From Natronomonas sp. (GTDB taxonomy: Archaea; Halobacteriota; Halobacteria; Halobacteriales; Haloarculaceae), in assembly GCA_007135435.1 (NCBI GenBank), contig SLIW01000088.1, positions 1 through 5,681 of the forward strand: a stretch of 5,681 nt of DNA. The letters are read 5' to 3'. The notes under the pieces were generated by a model. That model worked only from the letters and a program-made list of their open reading frames with translations. It was not told the origin of the DNA and ran no database searches. Numbering within the stretch: the first letter of the stretch is position 1; every line of letters starts with the position of its first letter. The position numbers and the translations under genes are program-made. Of the stretch, positions 5,611 to 5,681 are shown piece after piece.

Positions 5611-5681
5611 CTACCCGCGATCCGTCGGGTCGTCCACCCGATCGGCCAGGCCCGCACAGACGTCCGCGATGACGCCGTCAA
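5611..5681 (-). CDS. C-terminal end of an unidentified minus-strand protein (partial)
   Basis: Reading the minus strand from the right edge gives DGVIADVCAGLADRVDDPTD, then RG and a TAG stop at 5611-5613. Of 22 complete codons nearly all end in G or C, and the peptide is acidic with a helical pattern, as for a haloarchaeal protein. Competing frames across the same bases lack this bias. The start lies outside the window. The peptide is too short to assign a family. It converges on the PAP2 gene with a 92-bp gap. Confidence 0.6.
   Translation of the reverse strand, partial: DGVIADVCAGLADRVDDPTDRG

Overview
The window looks like chromosomal DNA from an extremely halophilic archaeon (class Halobacteria). 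It is very GC-rich, the coding frames end almost every codon in G or C, and the soluble proteins are loaded with Asp and Glu. The promoters have the archaeal form: a short AT-rich box about 27-30 nt upstream of an ATG, usually with no Shine-Dalgarno sequence, as expected for leaderless mRNAs. No IS element, CRISPR array, rRNA or tRNA was found.

Layout from left to right. (1) Positions 1-42 hold the last 13 codons of a plus-strand gene, followed at once by two stem-loops. (2) A gene-poor stretch carries about five tandem copies of a degenerate 16-bp repeat. (3) At 288-1070 (+) lies a 260-residue zinc-ribbon protein of the Sjogren's syndrome/scleroderma autoantigen 1 (SSSCA1, p27) family. (4) A 242-bp spacer of lower GC contains several small inverted repeats and a promoter. 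(5) At 1313-1462 (+) is a 49-residue acidic protein of unknown function. (6) At 1584-4403 (-), convergent with it, is a 939-residue Hef, the archaeal FANCM/XPF-like fork-processing enzyme: a DEAH-type helicase, a very long acidic linker, an XPF nuclease and tandem helix-hairpin-helix motifs. (7) A 230-bp divergent intergenic region with palindromes separates hef from (8) a PAP2-family membrane phosphatase at 4634-5518 (+). (9) The right edge holds the C-terminal end of a minus-strand gene, 5611-5681.

The genes do not look like one pathway: each has its own promoter, and orientations alternate. The central gene is hef. It belongs to replication-fork restart and recombination, where in Haloferax volcanii it is known to overlap in function with the Holliday-junction resolvase Hjc. 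The most interesting points are the unusually long acidic Hef linker with a single candidate PCNA-binding (PIP-box-like) island inside it, the 49-residue orphan protein with a well-placed promoter and an upstream perfect palindrome, the set of 15-nt inverted repeats with identical 5-5-5 geometry, and the 16-bp tandem repeat that would mislead automatic start calling for the zinc-ribbon gene. I did not find convincing evidence of an entirely new multi-gene system.
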